A DNA stretch of 64,000 nt from Nocardia mangyaensis (GTDB lineage: Bacteria; Actinomycetota; Actinomycetes; Mycobacteriales; Mycobacteriaceae). Under the pieces are notes generated by a model, which had not been told where the DNA came from, made no database searches, and worked only from the letters and a program-made list of their open reading frames with translations. Below are positions 20,052-29,396 of the stretch, piece by piece (within the stretch, counting starts at the first letter, position 1; the number at the start of each line of letters is the position of its first letter). Location of the stretch: assembly GCF_001886715.1 (NCBI RefSeq), contig NZ_CP018082.1:4402001-4466000 (forward strand). Direction: 5' to 3'. The position numbers were made by a program, and so were the translations under genes.

Positions 20052-21275
20052 TCACCCGATCTCGACCACTCGCGCCCAGTCGGGTGGTCGGTCCGGCACG
20101 TAGTCCGGATCGGCTTCGTTGTATGAGCGCTCCCGATGGAACAGTCCCACGACCGTTCGGCAAGTGGGACGCGTTGTCGGCCAAGGCGTTTGGCCGTCGG
20201 TCAGAGCCACGAGAACATCCGGACGGGTGCGCAGCGCCTTGGTGAAACCGGTGCGCAGGTCGGTGCCGCCGCCACCCATCAGCGCCATGCCCTCGGCGCG
20301 GCACAGCGGCTCGGCGATCCGGGCGGCGGTGTCGCAGGAGAAGACGGTGACCAGGTCGCGGCGACCCCCGACGGCCTGGGTGATGGCGGCGACTTCGAGT
20401 AGGGCACTGCCGAGTTCGACGTCGCTGACCGAGCCCGAGGTGTCGATGACGACGGCGACTCGGGGCGGCATCCGGCGCAGGCTCGGCAGGACGACTCCCG
20501 GCAGGCTCGCCGAACGTCGCGCCGGTCGTCGGTAGGTGTAGTCCGCGCCGACACCGGGGGCCGAGACGGCCGAGCGCAGCGCCGCACCCAGCAGCTGCCG
20601 CCACGGCTGCGGCGGATGCAGCGCTCGGTCCGCCCAGCGTCGCCAGCCCTTCGGCGCGTTTCCCGGCCTGCCCACGATGCCCTGCGCCACCCGGTATCGG
20701 ACCGCGTCGCATTCCTGTTCGCTGAGTCCGTCGGTGCCGTCGGGTCCGAGTTCCCAGTCGCGGTCGAGGCCGTCGGCGCCGCTGCCGCAATCGAGCCAGG
20801 CCAGCTCCTGGGTGCGCGGGCCCAGGGTGAACTGGCTCAGGTAATCCTCCATGAGCTCGCCCGTGGCCAGACCGAGGGTCGCGGGCGTGACCGCCCCTCT
20901 CGGCCAGACCAATCCGTCACCGAAGATGTCGTCGTTGATCTCGGCATCCGCCGCGATATTCATCCGCAGCCGCTCCCCCGGGCCCGACAGATCGTGGGTG
21001 TGGGCATAGCGGTCACTGCGCCCGTGATGGTCGCGCAGCAGATGCGAGACCTCGTGCACCAGCACCGAGGCGAGTTCTTCCTCTGGCATGTAGTCCACGA
21101 ACGCGGGCGAGACATAGCACCGCCAATACTTGTCCACCGACATCGTCGGCGCCCGTCGCGACTCGATGATGTGCAGCGCGTACAGCGCCGTGGCCAGGTA
21201 GGGGCGGGCCGAGACCGCTTGCAGCCGGGCGGCATACAGCTTCTCGTAGTCCAGCCCGGTGAACTGCGCGGTCAT
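20052..21275 (-). CDS. DUF2201-type metallopeptidase/VWA-like protein
   Basis: A 407-aa cytosolic protein. The N-terminal half carries a zinc-protease-like HEVSH (74-78) inside VLVHEVSHLLRDHH, followed by an Asp/His-rich segment. The C-terminal half is a VWA-like domain with the MIDAS motif DTSGS at 278-282 and GGGGTDLRTGF later. This is the two-domain layout of the DUF2201 family. The ATG overlaps the stop of the MoxR gene by 4 nt. MoxR ATPases usually act with VWA partners as metal-linked chaperones that remodel protein complexes. Confidence 0.88.
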   Translation of the reverse strand: MTAQFTGLDYEKLYAARLQAVSARPYLATALYALHIIESRRAPTMSVDKYWRCYVSPAFVDYMPEEELASVLVHEVSHLLRDHHGRSDRYAHTHDLSGPGERLRMNIAADAEINDDIFGDGLVWPRGAVTPATLGLATGELMEDYLSQFTLGPRTQELAWLDCGSGADGLDRDWELGPDGTDGLSEQECDAVRYRVAQGIVGRPGNAPKGWRRWADRALHPPQPWRQLLGAALRSAVSAPGVGADYTYRRPARRSASLPGVVLPSLRRMPPRVAVVIDTSGSVSDVELGSALLEVAAITQAVGGRRDLVTVFSCDTAARIAEPLCRAEGMALMGGGGTDLRTGFTKALRTRPDVLVALTDGQTPWPTTRPTCRTVVGLFHRERSYNEADPDYVPDRPPDWARVVEIG

Positions 21276-22504
21276 CGGCGCACCTCGACGACCCGGGCGG
21301 CGGCACGATCGGCACGCTGGGACACCGACACCATGTCGGCGAGATGTTCGATCGCCGGGGGGATCTCCCAGCTGTCTCGGCGCAAGGTGGCCAGGGTTGT
21401 CGCGGGCACGACCACCAGATCGGGAGCGCCGGTGGCCACCGCCTTGGCCAGCAGCTCCCACGCCGCGTCCCAGCGCGACTTCTCCGGCTGCCGGCGCACC
21501 GCCGCCACCACCCCGTCGAGCACGGCCTGGCGCAGGTCACCGCGTGCGGGCAGGTCGGCGGCGGCCGGATCGGCGAGCAGCAGCTCCGGGTCGGGCAGAT
21601 CCATTCGATCGATACTGGTGAGCAGTTCGAAGCCGGGTCCATCGCCCACGGTCCCGCGCACCAGCAGCGACAGCACATCGCGACTCGCGCCCGCCGCGGT
21701 GGCGAAGGCGATCAGGCGCACCGTCATGTCCCAGCTGCGCGGCGACGCCCAGGCACCGCCCCTGCGGGTTTCGGTGGTCGGCATCTGATGCACCAGTTTC
21801 GGCCGCGCCGCCAGCAGCGCGCACACCGCCCGGCGAGCGAAAGCCACCGCTTCGGAAAGCTGTTCGGGATCGAGCCGCGGGAGTGTCGCCCGCGGCCATG
21901 TCCCGCCGAGACCACGGACGACGACGTCGTGGTCATGCGTCCACTGCAGGTGCACGAAACGGTTCGCCAACGGCGGGCTCAGCTCCCAGCCATCGGCGGC
22001 CGAGGAACGCGGGTTGGCCGCCGCGACGATCCGGACACCGGACGGCAGCCTCAACGCACCGATCTGCCGTTCGAGAACCAGGCGCAGCAGGGCGGCCTGC
22101 ACGGCAGGCGGCGCGGTCGACAGTTCGTCGAGGAACAGCAGACCGCGCCCGGCCCTGGCGAGCTCGACCGCCCAGTCCGGCGGAGCCATCGGGACCCCTT
22201 GGGCCGCGGGATCGTCGCCGAGGATGGGCAGGCCCGAGAAGTCCGACGGCTCGTGCACACTCGCGATCACCGTGGTCAGCGGCAGGTCGAGGGATTCGGC
22301 GAGCTGGGTCAGGGCGGCGGTCTTGCCGATGCCGGGCTCACCCCACAGCAGCACCGGCAGGTCGGCGGCGACGGCCAGGGTCAGTGCTTCCAGTCGAGTG
22401 TCGGGGCGGGGTTCGGTGGAGACTTGGCCGAGCAGGGCGAGCAGGTCACGGGCGACGTCGAGCTGGGAGCCGATGGCCGGGAGCGAAGCAGAGGAAGTCG
22501 TCAT
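21272..22504 (-). CDS. MoxR-type AAA+ ATPase
   Basis: A 410-aa ATPase. Walker A GEPGIGKT is at 55-62, Walker B GLLFLDELSTAPP near 160, and sensor 1 in IVAAANPRSSAAD. The C-terminal third is a helical lid with extra sequence beyond the usual MoxR length of about 320 aa. It is translationally coupled to the VWA gene, its likely partner. The gene at 22733-24238 probably belongs to the same unit. Confidence 0.9.
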   Translation of the reverse strand: MTTSSASLPAIGSQLDVARDLLALLGQVSTEPRPDTRLEALTLAVAADLPVLLWGEPGIGKTAALTQLAESLDLPLTTVIASVHEPSDFSGLPILGDDPAAQGVPMAPPDWAVELARAGRGLLFLDELSTAPPAVQAALLRLVLERQIGALRLPSGVRIVAAANPRSSAADGWELSPPLANRFVHLQWTHDHDVVVRGLGGTWPRATLPRLDPEQLSEAVAFARRAVCALLAARPKLVHQMPTTETRRGGAWASPRSWDMTVRLIAFATAAGASRDVLSLLVRGTVGDGPGFELLTSIDRMDLPDPELLLADPAAADLPARGDLRQAVLDGVVAAVRRQPEKSRWDAAWELLAKAVATGAPDLVVVPATTLATLRRDSWEIPPAIEHLADMVSVSQRADRAAARVVEVRR

Positions 22505-22732
22505 GTGCGAATCACCTTTGGGTAGAGCGAAATTGGATGGGCCGCTGGTCGGCGCTCTTCGCCGATGTCACGGGAGCCAGCGGCTCGGGCGCGGTGAGGG
22601 CTCAGCGCGAGGCGTTGGCGTCGATGCCGGTCGGCGTCGGGGTGGCGTCGGCGCCAACCTCGGGTCGACGACGTCGAGTCAGGCCAGATCGAGCCGGGCA
22701 GGACTGTCTCGGCGGATGCCGATGGCAGCGGG

Positions 22733-24238
22733 TCAGGACGCCTTCGTGTGGCGCGGATGTCTCGCGCGTTCGCTGCGCGGCCGCGGAGGTGACCGATCGA
22801 GGCCGTGCCCAGGTGCGGGCAGTCCCGCGCGGAACAGCCCGTAGGTGACCCGGCGCCGCACGGCGGAGTCCAGTTCGTCCCGCAGCGGACCATCCCGCAA
22901 CCGCGCGCCCGGACCGAGCATGCCTTCGACGAGTGCCAGCGCACCGGCGGTATCGCCGTGGTCCAGACGTTCGCGAATACCGGCGAGCCGGTCCGGATGA
23001 CGATGCACTTGGTCGATGGCCTGCAGACAGGGCAGTGGGGTACCCGTCAGCGCGACGAGCAGATCTTCCCGCCGGATCTCGGCCGGGTCGTGATCCAGTG
23101 CGGTGAGCTCACCGTTCACCAAGCCGATCCGATGCTGAGCACCACGGCATTCCACGATGCGCGGACTGCTCGCGCTCGTCGAAACGCCGGGTGCATCGGT
23201 CGGCGACCACCCTGGGACGAGGGCCGCGGCGACCAAAGGATGGAGCCGATCCGCGCTGATCGCGCCGACTCGAAGCAACATCAGATCAGGAAGCACCCAG
23301 GTGGCGGCATCGGGCAGCACCGGCAGCGCCGAGAGCGCGCCCTGCGGGTGGTTTCGCGCGATTCGCAACACCGGCTGGTCGTGCACCCCGTTACGCGGCA
23401 CGGAAGGAACGCCCCTGTCGGCACGCACATCCAGGACCACTCGTCGCCGGACGCCGCACCGGACGAGGATCAAGCCACCCGGTACCGGGTCGTCGAGGTC
23501 GCCAGCTCGGGCTCGCTCGGCATCCAGCAGAATCGCCGCCTCGTCGGCCCACCGCTCGACGGCACACCCTCGCGACGCCAGGGCCGCGAAGTTCGTGCTG
23601 AATGACGCCGCAGGAGGCCTGAGCAGCGCGTCGCGCCCCGAGGCACCGCAACGCGTTCGCAGCTCGGTGGTTCTGCGCGCATCCCACAGGTGGCGGTGCA
23701 GGTCCAACCGGAATCGCCGGTCGGGCCGGGGATGTGGGTGTGCGGACGTGCCCGACCCGTCCCACAGCGCGAGGCTGATCCGCTGACCGGCATCAGCCCA
23801 CGCCGGTGGGGTGCGGACCACCAGATGCACGAAACCGGCTTTGCCACTGTGCATTCCGTCGTCGTCGTAGCACGCCAGGGCCATCGTCAACCCGGGACGG
23901 AGCAATCCGTCAGGCGCTACGCGAGGCAGATTCCACCGCAACAGATCCGGGGCCAGATGCCGCAGGTCGGCACGTATGCGTGCGGCGAGTTCCCGACCAC
24001 GGACCCGTGCCAGGGCCCGAAGATCGAACTCGACGTCGACATGCGCGGCAGCACACGCCCCCGCCCAGTCACCGACCCGACGCCGCGCGGTCGCGGCCTC
24101 GATCATCGGCAGTGGCACGGCGAATTCGCGCACACGCGACCAGAAGGCGAGCCGGGAAGGGTCCCACGGCGGATCCTGCGAGGTTTCCGCTCGATCGAGC
24201 GGGAAGGAAGCCGGTTCGATGACCGGCACGGGGCTCAA
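22733..24238 (-). CDS. Unknown 501-aa protein upstream of the MoxR/VWA pair
   Basis: A large cytosolic protein without a recognisable domain. It is Arg- and Ala-rich with many WxP and aromatic patches. Two short similar segments, GDWAGACAAA near residue 56 and GDTAGALALVEGML near 435, could be parts of helical repeats at either end. No signal peptide, helix bundle or catalytic motif is evident. A 228-bp gap separates it from the MoxR gene on the same strand. I infer, from position only, that it is a substrate or regulator of the MoxR-VWA machine. Confidence 0.7.
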   Translation of the reverse strand: MSPVPVIEPASFPLDRAETSQDPPWDPSRLAFWSRVREFAVPLPMIEAATARRRVGDWAGACAAAHVDVEFDLRALARVRGRELAARIRADLRHLAPDLLRWNLPRVAPDGLLRPGLTMALACYDDDGMHSGKAGFVHLVVRTPPAWADAGQRISLALWDGSGTSAHPHPRPDRRFRLDLHRHLWDARRTTELRTRCGASGRDALLRPPAASFSTNFAALASRGCAVERWADEAAILLDAERARAGDLDDPVPGGLILVRCGVRRRVVLDVRADRGVPSVPRNGVHDQPVLRIARNHPQGALSALPVLPDAATWVLPDLMLLRVGAISADRLHPLVAAALVPGWSPTDAPGVSTSASSPRIVECRGAQHRIGLVNGELTALDHDPAEIRREDLLVALTGTPLPCLQAIDQVHRHPDRLAGIRERLDHGDTAGALALVEGMLGPGARLRDGPLRDELDSAVRRRVTYGLFRAGLPAPGHGLDRSPPRPRSERARHPRHTKAS

Positions 24239-24500
24239 CGGCCCGGGCGTTCAACGCCCTTTCGACTGGAAGTCATGCGCCCAGTATGCACAACCCCGAA
24301 CCACCCGACAAGCACCCACCCTCAACCGCCGGTCCGAGAACGCCCTCGGGGCCCCGCTGGTCACCGGAGGAGACGACATGCCTGCTTCATCGACCTCGGG
24401 GCCCAGGGCGCGCCCCAGGTTCCCCGCAGCATCGGCTTCCCTCCTCTTCCGGGGAGGGACTCCGGTCGGACAGCGGCGCGGTGGCCGGCGGTCACGATTT
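24239..24500. other. Intergenic region with a weak hairpin
   Basis: No gene is credible in this 262-bp stretch; the open frames are antisense shadows. It holds the promoter space for the 501-aa gene and a hairpin at 24438-24459. Confidence 0.5.
24438..24459 (-). terminator. Short hairpin after the DUF2236 gene
   Basis: Arms 24438-24444 and 24453-24459 (7 bp, GC-rich) around an 8-nt loop lie about 40 bp beyond the DUF2236 stop. It could end that transcript; the stem is short and no T tract follows. Confidence 0.35.
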
Positions 24501-25712
24501 CTAGGCCGCGTGGGTGAGTCCTGCGGCGGCAGCGCCGACAGTCGGGCCGGTGGCGACCAGGGTTCGCATGAACCGATCCTGTTCCCGCGCACCACGAATC
24601 GCCGCGCGGTCGAGGCCGCCGGGGAGCAGGCGGGTGGCCGAGCGGACGACGTTGGCGGGGATGCGGATCGCCGGGTACCACGGCACGATCGCCGTCGGCA
24701 GACCGAGCGCGCGCATCGTGGAGCGACCGAGGAAGGTTCCCGTGACCGACAGATGCTGAGCGTAGGCGAGGCGGCGGCGGACCTCGGGCAGTCGGGTGTA
24801 GTTCCACGACAAGGGATCTCGTGACATCGGGACCGCGAGCAGTCGGGTCGACTCATCGGGGTCGGCCAGGGCGGACAGCGTGTGGACCAGGACGCGCACG
24901 CCGTCGCGGAACGAGTGCGGCAGCCACTGCTCCTCGACGCCGAGCAGCCAGCCGACGTAGCGGACCATGTGCGCGACCGCGTCGGCGTCGGTGGGGGTGA
25001 GCACCATGCCCAGGCCCATCCCGCCGATCGCCGGGGCGATGAAGGCGCCGACCAGCGTGGCCGCCATGTCGGTCTGATTGATCGGCAGACCCCAGTCCTC
25101 GGCCTGCCAGTCCGGCATGGCGGCCACGTGGCGGCGGACGAAGGCGTGGATGAGACGCACCCGGATCGTGGACTGGTAACCGAGGCCGAGCGGGGACAGG
25201 CCGTCTTCGGACAGCACGTCCATCGCCCACTGCATGGTCTCGGCCCAGCGCTGGTTGGAGCCCTTCTCCAACGCTCCGGTGCGCAGCAGCGTCTTGTTGA
25301 AGCCGGAGAACTGGTAGCCGCCGAGCATGGCCACATCGCGCGCGATGTACATGCCGTCGGATCCGCCGCTGAGCAGCACCTTGGTCCCGCGCACCAGCTT
25401 CTCGTGGTCGACCCACGCCGGGACGGTCTCGATCTCGGTGAAGAATGCGCGCAGCGGTTCGGGCGCCTCCGGCACCGCGGCGATGCCATGGGCAAGTGCC
25501 CGGTCGAACAGCGGGCGGGTCTGCTTCGAGCCCGTGCTGATCATCCAGTCGACCAGCCCATCCATCGCGTCGTCGCCGACGAGCAGACCCGCGCCGAGGC
25601 GCCGCCATTGATCGTCGTCGGGGCTGCGGACACCCAGCATCGCCGCGAAGCCGCCGACGACCGCCGGGACGCGATGGGGACGATCGGGATGACGGGTGGG
25701 AACGGTGGTCAT
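24501..25712 (-). CDS. DUF2236 (MpaB/Lcp-type) haem oxygenase-family protein
   Basis: A 403-aa protein of the DUF2236 family, which includes latex-clearing protein (rubber oxygenase) and fungal MpaB. The region FNKTLLRTG, then RVRLIHAFVRRH, matches the Lys-Thr pair and the proximal haem His of Lcp. It has no Tat or Sec signal, unlike secreted Lcp, so an intracellular substrate is likely. The ATG at 25712 follows GAGGAG. It is divergent from a TetR gene, with one palindromic site between them, so the TetR protein probably represses it. The substrate is unknown. Confidence 0.85.
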   Translation of the reverse strand: MTTVPTRHPDRPHRVPAVVGGFAAMLGVRSPDDDQWRRLGAGLLVGDDAMDGLVDWMISTGSKQTRPLFDRALAHGIAAVPEAPEPLRAFFTEIETVPAWVDHEKLVRGTKVLLSGGSDGMYIARDVAMLGGYQFSGFNKTLLRTGALEKGSNQRWAETMQWAMDVLSEDGLSPLGLGYQSTIRVRLIHAFVRRHVAAMPDWQAEDWGLPINQTDMAATLVGAFIAPAIGGMGLGMVLTPTDADAVAHMVRYVGWLLGVEEQWLPHSFRDGVRVLVHTLSALADPDESTRLLAVPMSRDPLSWNYTRLPEVRRRLAYAQHLSVTGTFLGRSTMRALGLPTAIVPWYPAIRIPANVVRSATRLLPGGLDRAAIRGAREQDRFMRTLVATGPTVGAAAAGLTHAA

Positions 25713-25738
25713 CGGCACTCCTCGTTGAGCGACGAAAA

Positions 25739-25760
25739 TTGGATAACATCTGATATCCAA
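25739..25760. promoter_or_regulatory. TetR operator between DUF2236 and TetR genes
   Basis: A 22-bp imperfect palindrome: TTGGATA at 25739-25745 and TATCCAA at 25754-25760, with further pairing inside (9 of 11 base pairs). It lies in the 75-bp divergent intergenic region, 26 bp upstream of the DUF2236 start and 28 bp upstream of the TetR start. This fits a site that controls both genes. Confidence 0.75.
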
Positions 25761-25787
25761 AGTAGGTCGACTGCTAGAGTGCTGTCA

Positions 25788-26411
25788 ATGGCGCGTGCGG
25801 AAGTGGTCCGGTCCTACCGGGGAATCAGCGCGGCGAGCCGACGAGACGAACGCCGTGACAAGCTCCTCGCCGCAGCCCGCCAGATCTGGGGTGACACCGG
25901 CCTGACAGAGCTCACCGTTCGCCGCGTGTGCACCGCGTCAGGGCTGACGCCGCGCTACTTCTACGAACATTTCGCCACCAGGGACGCGCTCGTGCTCGCC
26001 GTCGCCGAACAGGCGCACGAGGAGCTCTTCACGACCATGGTCGAAGCCAGCCGCGCCGAGCCCGGCGGCCTGCGACGCAAGCTGCTGCGGGCCTTGACGA
26101 CCTACCTCGACGCGATAGCCGACGATCCGAGCATCCACCGCATCCTCACCAGTGACGCCCACAGCGTCGCCGGACTCGAGGAACTGCGCACCCGCGCCGT
26201 CGCCATCGTCACCGATCTCGTGGTGCAGTACAGCGCGGAGTTCCTCGATTCGCCAGCCAACCCCGAGATCCGGCGCCAGGAAGCACTTTTCGTCGTCGGC
26301 GGGGTCAACCAGCTCGTCGAGGCCTGGCTCCGCGACCCCCGCCAGCCGACCACCGACCTGGCCGAACTCTGTACCGAACTCGCCCTCGCCCTGGTGAACC
26401 GATCCCCCTGA
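25788..26411 (+). CDS. TetR-family transcriptional regulator
   Basis: A 207-aa regulator. The N-terminal helix-turn-helix is at about 25-65 (LLAAARQIWGDTGLTELTVRRV then SGLTPRYFYEHF), followed by an all-helical ligand-binding domain. The ATG at 25788 is the only start that leaves room for the divergent promoter. It probably represses itself and the DUF2236 gene through the palindrome at 25739-25760. Confidence 0.9.
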   Translation: MARAEVVRSYRGISAASRRDERRDKLLAAARQIWGDTGLTELTVRRVCTASGLTPRYFYEHFATRDALVLAVAEQAHEELFTTMVEASRAEPGGLRRKLLRALTTYLDAIADDPSIHRILTSDAHSVAGLEELRTRAVAIVTDLVVQYSAEFLDSPANPEIRRQEALFVVGGVNQLVEAWLRDPRQPTTDLAELCTELALALVNRSP

Positions 26412-26483
26412 CACCGCGCCGATGATTGTCGGGCGATTCCGTCGTCTACACCTCTGGATGTACCAACAGACAGGAGTCCAGTC

Positions 26484-27347
26484 ATGGGGAGATCTTTTCG
26501 TCTCGGCACGACCACGGTCCAGGCCAATGGTGTCGAACTCGGCATCGAGCGCTTCGGCCGCGAGGACGATCCACTGGTCCTGCTGGCCGGCGGCACCACG
26601 ATGCTGTCCTGGCCCGACGCGGTGTGTGAGCGGCTCGCCGCGGGCGGTCGGCACGTGGTCCGCTACGACCTGCGCGACTCAGGCGGTTCGACGACCCTGG
26701 ACCCGGAACAGCCGGCCTACGACCTGCGAGATCTCGCCGCCGACGCGGCCGCACTGGTCGGTGCGCTCGGCGTCGAGACCGCGCATCTCGGTGGCGTCGG
26801 CGTCAGCGGGATGGTCGCCCAGGTCGCCGCGCTGGACCACCCGGAGACGTTCTCCGCGCTGACCCTCGTCGCCACCCGGCCGGTGGCACCGGGCCCGGTC
26901 GACGAGGATCTGCCCGACCACGACCCAGCGGTCCTGGACGCGTTGTTCTCCTACCCGATGCCGGACTGGACCGATCGCGACGCCGTCGCCGTGTTCGCCG
27001 CCCAGGGCGCCGAGATGATGGGCGACGACCCGGAGCAGGCACGCGCGACAGCCTCCCGGATCTGGGACCGGACCCTGTCGCGCGATCCCGCCGTACACCA
27101 GGCGAACCAGCTCGGGATGGTGTTCTCCCGCATCGACTGCGCTCCACGATGGCGAGAGCGCCTCGGCGAGCTCGACCTGCCCACTCTCGTGGTCCATGGG
27201 CGCGCCGACCCGTTCTTCCCGCTCGGCAACGGCGAGGCCATGGCCGCCGAGATCTCCGCTGCGCGACTGCTCGTCCTCGACGACATGGGCACCGCCCTGC
27301 CATCCACCGCATCCGCCCCGGTCGCAGCCGCCATGCTCGCCCTCTGA
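26484..27347 (+). CDS. Alpha/beta-hydrolase-fold protein lacking catalytic residues
   Basis: A 287-aa protein closest to the RdmC/aclacinomycin methylesterase type. The fold is clear (VLLAGGTTMLSWPD, VVRYDLRDSGGS, VVHGRADPFFP). The catalytic Asp242 is present. The nucleophile elbow reads HLGGVGVSGMVAQ, so Gly106 stands where the Ser is expected; Ser108 would need a shifted alignment. The catalytic His is replaced by Thr270 in DDMGTALP. It is probably not an ordinary hydrolase and may be a binding protein. It follows the TetR gene, separated by 72 bp. Confidence 0.85.
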   Translation: MGRSFRLGTTTVQANGVELGIERFGREDDPLVLLAGGTTMLSWPDAVCERLAAGGRHVVRYDLRDSGGSTTLDPEQPAYDLRDLAADAAALVGALGVETAHLGGVGVSGMVAQVAALDHPETFSALTLVATRPVAPGPVDEDLPDHDPAVLDALFSYPMPDWTDRDAVAVFAAQGAEMMGDDPEQARATASRIWDRTLSRDPAVHQANQLGMVFSRIDCAPRWRERLGELDLPTLVVHGRADPFFPLGNGEAMAAEISAARLLVLDDMGTALPSTASAPVAAAMLAL

Positions 27348-27467
27348 CAGCGTGGCGATCGGGCTCGACGACCAAGGGCGGCTCATCCGTTTCGGGTGAT
27401 GTCGAGACCTCTCTTCGGTGCTTGGCTGGTTCACGAATCTCCGCGCGCGACCCGTAGAGGAGTGCTT

Positions 27468-29309
27468 GTGAGCTCGTACCCACCGATCGCCGATCACGGT
27501 ATCGTCGGCGACCTGCAGACTGCGGCCCTGGTGTCCTCCGACGGAACGATCGACTGGTGGTGCGCACCGCGATTCGATGCCCCGAGTGTGTTCGCGTCCC
27601 TGCTGGACAGTGAACGAGGCGGCTATTGCCGGGTCACGGTCGGGGCGACCACCAGCGACATCGTTGTCCGCCAGCTCTATCTGCCGGATACGGCGATCCT
27701 GCTCACCCGGTTCACGGGGCCCGAGGGAGTGGGGGAAGTCGCCGATTTCATGGATCCGATTCGCGGTACCACACCGTCGGATCGTCACCGGCTGGCGCGC
27801 GTGGTGCGCGTCGTGCGCGGCACGCTGATCTTCACCCTCGATTGCCGTCCTCGTTTCGACTACGGCCGCGCCACGCACACCCTCGAACGCGCCGACGAGA
27901 ACACCGCCGCCTTCCGGTCCCCCATGGCCGACCTGCACCTGCAGGCCACCGAGCCCGTCGCGCTGAACGACGACGGGGCAGACATCACCGCGCAGTTCAC
28001 CCTCACCGAGGGCGAACGAGCGATGATCGTGCTGACCACGACGAACAGCGGCGGCCTCGCCCCCGCACCGCGTACCTGGGAGAGCGCCTTCGCCGAGTTC
28101 GACCAGTGCCGAACGTTCTGGCAGACCTGGCTGCGAACCTCCACCTATCGCGGACGCTGGCGGGACATGGTCAATCGTTCCGCGATCACCATCAAACTGC
28201 TCACCTACGCGCCCACCGGAGCACCGATCGCCGCGGCGACGATGGGACTACCCGAACAGCTGGGCGGTGAACGCAACTGGGACTACCGCTACACCTGGAT
28301 CCGGGACGCGTCCCTGTCGGTCCGCGCGCTGAGTGATCTCGGGTTCACCGAAGAAGCCTTCGCCTTTCGCCGATGGTTGCGCGAACGCCTCGACGCCGGC
28401 GGCACCGCCTCCGGCGAGCCCTTGCAGATCATGTACCGCGTCGACGGCGACCCTGAGCTGACCGAGGAGATCCTTCCGCATCTCGAAGGCTACGAACGGT
28501 CGGCACCGGTGCGGCTCGGCAACGGGGCAGCCGACCAGATTCAGCTCGACATCTACGGCGAAGCGGCCGACGCCTTGGCCCAGAACTCCGATCACGGCGC
28601 GATCCAGGGCTGGCGAACCTTCGCGACACTGCTCGACTGGCTCGCCGACAACTGGAACCGACCCGACGAGGGGATCTGGGAGACCCGCGGCGGCCGACAG
28701 GAATTCACCTACAGCCGACTGATGACCTGGGTGGCCTTCGAACGCGGCATCCGCCTGGCGACCTCGAAGGCCCGACCCGCCGACGTGACACGCTGGACGA
28801 AGGAACGCGACGCGGTGTTCGAACAGATCATCGATCGGGGCTGGAGCGAAAAACGCCAAGCGTTCGTCCAGCACTACGCGACCGATGTCCTCGATGCCTC
28901 CCTGCTCCTGATGCCCCGCATGGGCTTCCTGTCCCCGCGGGACCCGATGTGGCTGAGCACTCTCGACGCCATGTACACCGAACTGGTCAGCGACAGCCTG
29001 GTCTACCGATACAACCCGGAAGCCTCCCCCGACGGACTCCGTGGCGTGGAAGGGACCTTCAACCTGTGCAGTTTCCTGTACGTGGAAGCCCTCGCCCGCG
29101 CCGGACGCCTGCAGCAGGCCCGCTACGCCTTCGACAAGATGCTCACCTACGCCAATCACGTGGGTCTGTTCGCGGAAGAGATAGGTCCCTCCGGCGAGCA
29201 ACTGGGCAACTTTCCCCAGGCGTTCACCCACCTGGCTTTGGTGGCGGCCGCCATCGCCCTGGACGAGGAGCTCGACCGCGCCGAGTCCGAACACACGAGG
29301 TCACGGTGA
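27468..29309 (+). CDS. Glycoside hydrolase family 15 protein (trehalase/glucoamylase-like)
   Basis: A 613-aa cytosolic protein with the layout of actinobacterial GH15 enzymes: an N-terminal beta-sandwich (1-230, starting YPPIADHGIVGDLQTAALV) and an (alpha/alpha)6 barrel. The barrel includes NWDYRYTWIRDAS near 265 and EIGPSGEQLGNFPQAFTH near 575, which carry catalytic-site acids. Mycobacterial relatives are phosphate-dependent trehalases; glucoamylase activity is the alternative. The GTG at 27468 follows GAGGAG. Confidence 0.88.
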   Translation: MSSYPPIADHGIVGDLQTAALVSSDGTIDWWCAPRFDAPSVFASLLDSERGGYCRVTVGATTSDIVVRQLYLPDTAILLTRFTGPEGVGEVADFMDPIRGTTPSDRHRLARVVRVVRGTLIFTLDCRPRFDYGRATHTLERADENTAAFRSPMADLHLQATEPVALNDDGADITAQFTLTEGERAMIVLTTTNSGGLAPAPRTWESAFAEFDQCRTFWQTWLRTSTYRGRWRDMVNRSAITIKLLTYAPTGAPIAAATMGLPEQLGGERNWDYRYTWIRDASLSVRALSDLGFTEEAFAFRRWLRERLDAGGTASGEPLQIMYRVDGDPELTEEILPHLEGYERSAPVRLGNGAADQIQLDIYGEAADALAQNSDHGAIQGWRTFATLLDWLADNWNRPDEGIWETRGGRQEFTYSRLMTWVAFERGIRLATSKARPADVTRWTKERDAVFEQIIDRGWSEKRQAFVQHYATDVLDASLLLMPRMGFLSPRDPMWLSTLDAMYTELVSDSLVYRYNPEASPDGLRGVEGTFNLCSFLYVEALARAGRLQQARYAFDKMLTYANHVGLFAEEIGPSGEQLGNFPQAFTHLALVAAAIALDEELDRAESEHTRSR

Positions 29310-29396
29310 GATCCGCGCGGGAAAGACTGGTTCCGGATCTCGGGCGCCGAACGCTCCTCCACACCGATCGCGCACAGTCTCACCCCGTGCACAGCC

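Noticed and set aside
17587..20790. A 1067-aa reading that extends the second SulP-carbonic anhydrase protein upstream
   Set aside because: The extra 325 residues are low-complexity Arg/Pro and overlap the VWA gene; a good ribosome site precedes the internal ATG at 19815.
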